A stretch of 9,114 bases of DNA, from the NCBI GenBank assembly GCA_016716965.1, contig JADJUP010000009.1, positions 1-9,114 on the forward strand. Direction: 5' to 3'. The notes beneath the pieces are model-generated. The model saw only the letters and a list, made by a program, of their open reading frames with translations, had not been told where the DNA came from and made no database searches. A program made the translations under genes and the position numbers. This DNA is from Sulfuritalea sp. GTDB lineage: Bacteria > Pseudomonadota > Gammaproteobacteria > Burkholderiales > Rhodocyclaceae. Below are positions 7,805 through 9,114 of the stretch, one piece after another (within the stretch, counting starts at the first letter, position 1; every line of letters begins with the position of its first letter).

Positions 7805-7846
7805 TTGACTCAGATCAAAGTGCGACCCGCTGGAAATTACGATAAT
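7805..7846 (+). promoter_or_regulatory. Predicted class II FNR/ANR-dependent promoter downstream of ccoS
   Basis: TTGAC-TCAG-ATCAA (7805-7818) matches the FNR/ANR/DNR consensus TTGAT-N4-ATCAA at 9 of 10 positions. GATAAT (7841-7846) is a 5-of-6 match to the -10 hexamer, and the expected -35 position (AAAGTG) is poor, as for an activator-dependent promoter. A start about 7 bases after the -10, near 7853, puts the box centre at -41.5, the standard class II position. No gene start follows at a normal distance, only a terminator about 80 bases further on. The sites are seen; the regulation is inferred. Confidence 0.65.
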
Positions 7847-7852
7847 TGCGTC

Positions 7853-7932
7853 GGGTTTTATGGTGACGGCTTCGCGCCGTTGCCCGAAGGCTCTCTGTTG
7901 GGGTTAGGGGTGCGCGCTGCGCACCCTTTTTT
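7853..7932 (+). ncRNA. Candidate FNR-activated small RNA between ccoS and ccoN
   Basis: A predicted transcript of about 80 nt, bounded by the FNR-type promoter (7805-7846) and an intrinsic terminator (7908-7932). It can form a 5' stem-loop (ACGGC 7866-7870 with GCCGT 7876-7880, extendable by wobble pairs). A mostly unpaired pyrimidine/G-rich stretch at about 7883-7906 could be a seed region, and the terminator hairpin closes the 3' end. This layout resembles known oxygen-responsive sRNAs such as FnrS, AniS and PhrS in logic, but I recognise no sequence similarity. The alternative is that this is simply the 3' UTR of the ccoI-ccoS mRNA. A 15-codon ATG frame (7860-7907) lies inside, with no convincing ribosome site. 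Confidence 0.5.
7908..7932 (+). terminator. Rho-independent terminator between ccoS and ccoN
   Basis: A perfect 8-bp GC-rich stem, GGGTGCGC (7908-7915) with GCGCACCC (7919-7926), closes a GCT loop and is followed directly by six T (7927-7932). It separates the ccoI-ccoS transcript and the predicted small RNA from the ccoN promoter. Confidence 0.9.
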
Positions 7933-8038
7933 CGTCCAGCGAAAACCTCGGACCGGGAACGACCAACAAAGAACACCGGCCCATCCAGCCATAAACCATA
8001 CTACTATAGTTGTTATTTTCCTTGAAGTCGGATATATT
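7933..8038. other. Gene-free spacer upstream of the ccoN promoter, A/T-rich in its second half
   Basis: No credible coding frame is present. The part from about 7990 to 8040 is markedly more A/T-rich than its surroundings and includes the 8-base palindrome ACTATAGT (8003-8010). It could help polymerase or a regulator bind upstream of the FNR box. No specific site was recognised. Confidence 0.4.
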
Positions 8039-8077
8039 TTGATCTGTATCAAACTCATCTTATGTTTCCGGTGTAAT
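8039..8077 (+). promoter_or_regulatory. FNR/ANR-box promoter of ccoN
   Basis: TTGAT-CTGT-ATCAA (8039-8052) is a perfect match to the FNR/ANR consensus. TGTAAT (8072-8077) is a 5-of-6 -10 element preceded by TG one base upstream. The predicted start at about 8084-8087 places the box centre near -38.5 to -41.5. ccoNOQP operons are classic targets of FNR-type activators under low oxygen, which fits. The leader before the ccoN ATG would be about 70 nt. Confidence 0.85.
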
Positions 8078-8097
8078 CTCCCGAAAATTTCATACTG

Positions 8098-8121
8098 CAC
8101 CGCATCAATTGCGCTGCGGTG
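8098..8121 (+). other. Stem-loop in the ccoN leader
   Basis: CACCGCA (8098-8104) pairs perfectly with TGCGGTG (8115-8121) around a 10-base loop. It lies just inside the predicted mRNA 5' end. A T-rich run begins about 5 bases after the stem (8127-8135), too far away for a standard terminator. It could stabilise the message. Confidence 0.5.
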
Positions 8122-8143
8122 AGCGGTTTCTTTTTGTCAATGT

Positions 8144-8150
8144 GAGGTGA
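8144..8150 (+). promoter_or_regulatory. Strong ribosome binding site of ccoN
   Basis: GAGGTGA lies 7 bases before the ATG at 8158. It fixes the ccoN start, which matters because the short first frame would otherwise look like an unrelated 41-residue ORF. Confidence 0.85.
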
Positions 8151-8157
8151 ATCCATC

Positions 8158-8283
8158 ATGCAATCGCAAGCGACTTACAACTACAAAGTCGTGCGCCAGT
8201 TCGCTGTGATGACCGTAATCTGGGGCATCGTCGGCATGCTGGTCGGCGTCATCATCGCCGCTCAACTGGTCTGGCCGGGTTGA
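8158..8283 (+). CDS. ccoN: CcoN N-terminal fragment (frame ends early at a one-base frameshift)
   Basis: These 41 codons encode the conserved N-terminus of the cbb3 oxidase catalytic subunit. TYNYKVVRQFAVMTVIWGIV leads into the first membrane helix, which ends AAQLVWPG. The frame then hits TGA at 8281-8283. CcoN normally continues WP-x-LN into SYGRLRPLHTN, and exactly that continues in the frame starting at TTG 8280. Inserting one G in the GGG run at 8277-8279 would give WPGLN and join the two parts seamlessly. It has its own strong ribosome site and FNR promoter, so it is the true start of ccoN and not a separate small protein. Confidence 0.88.
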   Translation: MQSQATYNYKVVRQFAVMTVIWGIVGMLVGVIIAAQLVWPG

Positions 8284-9114
8284 ACGTGCCTGAATTCCTG
8301 AGCTACGGGCGCCTGCGGCCCTTGCACACCAACGCCGTGATCTTCGCCTTTGGCGGCTGCGCCTTGTTTGCCACCTCATACTATGCGGTGCAGCGCACCA
8401 GCCATGCGGTCCTGTTTGCACCGGGCCTGGCGGCCTTCACTTTCTGGGGCTGGCAACTGGTCATCGTGCTGGCAGCGCTGTCCTTGCCGCTGGGGTTTAC
8501 ACAAGGCAAGGAATACGCCGAACTCGAATGGCCGATCGACATCCTGATCACTCTGGTCTGGGTGTCCTACGCCGTGGTGTTCTTCGGCACCATAGTCAAG
8601 CGCACCGTGTCGCATATTTACGTGGCAAACTGGTTCTACGGCGGTTTTATCCTCACCGTCGCGGTACTCCATCTGGTCAATAGCGCAGCTGTGCCGGTGT
8701 TTGCCGCCGGCATCCTGACGCCGAAGTCGTATTCGGCCTACGCCGGGGTACAGGACGCGATGATCCAGTGGTGGTACGGCCATAACGCGGTGGGCTTCTT
8801 CCTCACCGCTGGCTTCCTCGGCATGATGTATTACTTCGTGCCCAAGCAGGCCGGACGTCCCGTGTATTCCTACCGTCTCTCGGTGGTGCACTTCTGGGCC
8901 CTGATCTTCACCTACATGTGGGCCGGTCCGCACCACCTGCATTACACGGCCCTGCCTGACTGGACGCAAAGCGTCGGCATGGTCTTCTCGCTGATCCTGC
9001 TGGCGCCTTCGTGGGGCGGCATGATCAACGGCATCATGACCCTGTCGGGCGCCTGGCACAAACTGCGCGATGACCCGATCCTGAAATTCATGATCACCTC
9101 GCTGTCCTTCTACG
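8280..9114 (+). CDS. ccoN: cbb3-type cytochrome c oxidase subunit I, main part (frameshifted from its start; runs off the window)
   Basis: CcoN is the heme-copper catalytic subunit of the high-affinity cbb3 oxidase in the inner membrane; it reduces O2 and pumps protons in microaerobic respiration. The frame is open from 8280 to the window end, about 278 residues of a protein usually about 470-480. RPLHTNAV carries a heme b ligand His (8325-8327). WWYGHNAVGFF carries a CuB His (8781-8783), and GPHHLHY carries the two further CuB His (8931-8936). The Tyr at 8913-8915, 44 residues after the first CuB His and 6 before the His pair, matches the cross-linked tyrosine of the P. stutzeri enzyme (H207, Y251, H257, H258). 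Thus the active-site residues lying in this part are intact. Without the frame repair, translation could restart only weakly, for example at GTG 8286. A few extra residues appear before KSYSAYAG. Confidence 0.92.
   Translation, partial: MNVPEFLSYGRLRPLHTNAVIFAFGGCALFATSYYAVQRTSHAVLFAPGLAAFTFWGWQLVIVLAALSLPLGFTQGKEYAELEWPIDILITLVWVSYAVVFFGTIVKRTVSHIYVANWFYGGFILTVAVLHLVNSAAVPVFAAGILTPKSYSAYAGVQDAMIQWWYGHNAVGFFLTAGFLGMMYYFVPKQAGRPVYSYRLSVVHFWALIFTYMWAGPHHLHYTALPDWTQSVGMVFSLILLAPSWGGMINGIMTLSGAWHKLRDDPILKFMITSLSFY

Noticed and set aside
7706..8122. A 138-codon + strand frame spanning the end of ccoS and the ccoS-ccoN spacer
   Set aside because: It overlaps ccoS out of frame, then runs through the terminator, both FNR boxes and the ccoN -10 element. 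Its composition does not look coding.
8272..8290. Programmed ribosomal frameshifting as the explanation for split ccoN
   Set aside because: There is no X-XXY-YYZ slippery heptamer and no obvious downstream pseudoknot. A one-base homopolymer loss explains it more simply.

Overview
The window is high-GC, densely coded bacterial DNA, almost all of it on the + strand. The gene order ileS-lspA-fkpB-ispH is the classic proteobacterial arrangement. The protein sequences, the ccoI-ccoS-ccoN order and the FNR-type operators point to a facultatively respiring betaproteobacterium, perhaps Rhodocyclales or a relative; that lineage call is inference from familiarity, not a search.

Region 1 (1-4107) is a tightly overlapping housekeeping operon. 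It holds the last three quarters of isoleucyl-tRNA synthetase (ileS), lipoprotein signal peptidase (lspA), an SlpA-type FKBP prolyl isomerase (fkpB) and the Fe-S enzyme IspH, which makes isoprenoid precursors. The last three genes overlap their upstream neighbours by 8, 4 and 1 bases, so translation is probably coupled. The ileS reading frame is broken near 712-757: the editing-domain half is in one frame and the KMSKS half in another, joined by about 20 codons of unconserved sequence.

Region 2 (4108-4308) is a stand-alone tRNA-Thr(CGT) gene with a strong sigma70-type promoter and a textbook intrinsic terminator. That terminator almost touches the start of the next gene.

Region 3 (4319-7791) carries a short-chain dehydrogenase of the HSD10 / 3-hydroxyacyl-CoA dehydrogenase type. 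It is followed by ccoI (copper P-type ATPase) and ccoS, the copper-delivery and assembly factors of cbb3 cytochrome oxidase.

Region 4 (7792-8157) is the only sizeable gene-free stretch and the most interesting part. It has two FNR/ANR-type boxes. One is a perfect TTGAT-N4-ATCAA upstream of ccoN. The other is a 9-of-10 match just after ccoS, which sits exactly where a class II FNR site should be relative to a GATAAT -10 element. About 80 bases after that -10 element is a clean intrinsic terminator. This layout predicts a short FNR-activated RNA encoded between ccoS and ccoN.

Region 5 (8158-end) is ccoN, the catalytic heme-copper subunit of cbb3 oxidase, running off the window. A single-base frameshift after codon 41 (CCGGGT/TGA) interrupts it, and one extra G would restore the normal protein. 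Two frameshifts in essential or core genes within 9 kb suggest that sequencing or assembly error should be excluded first.
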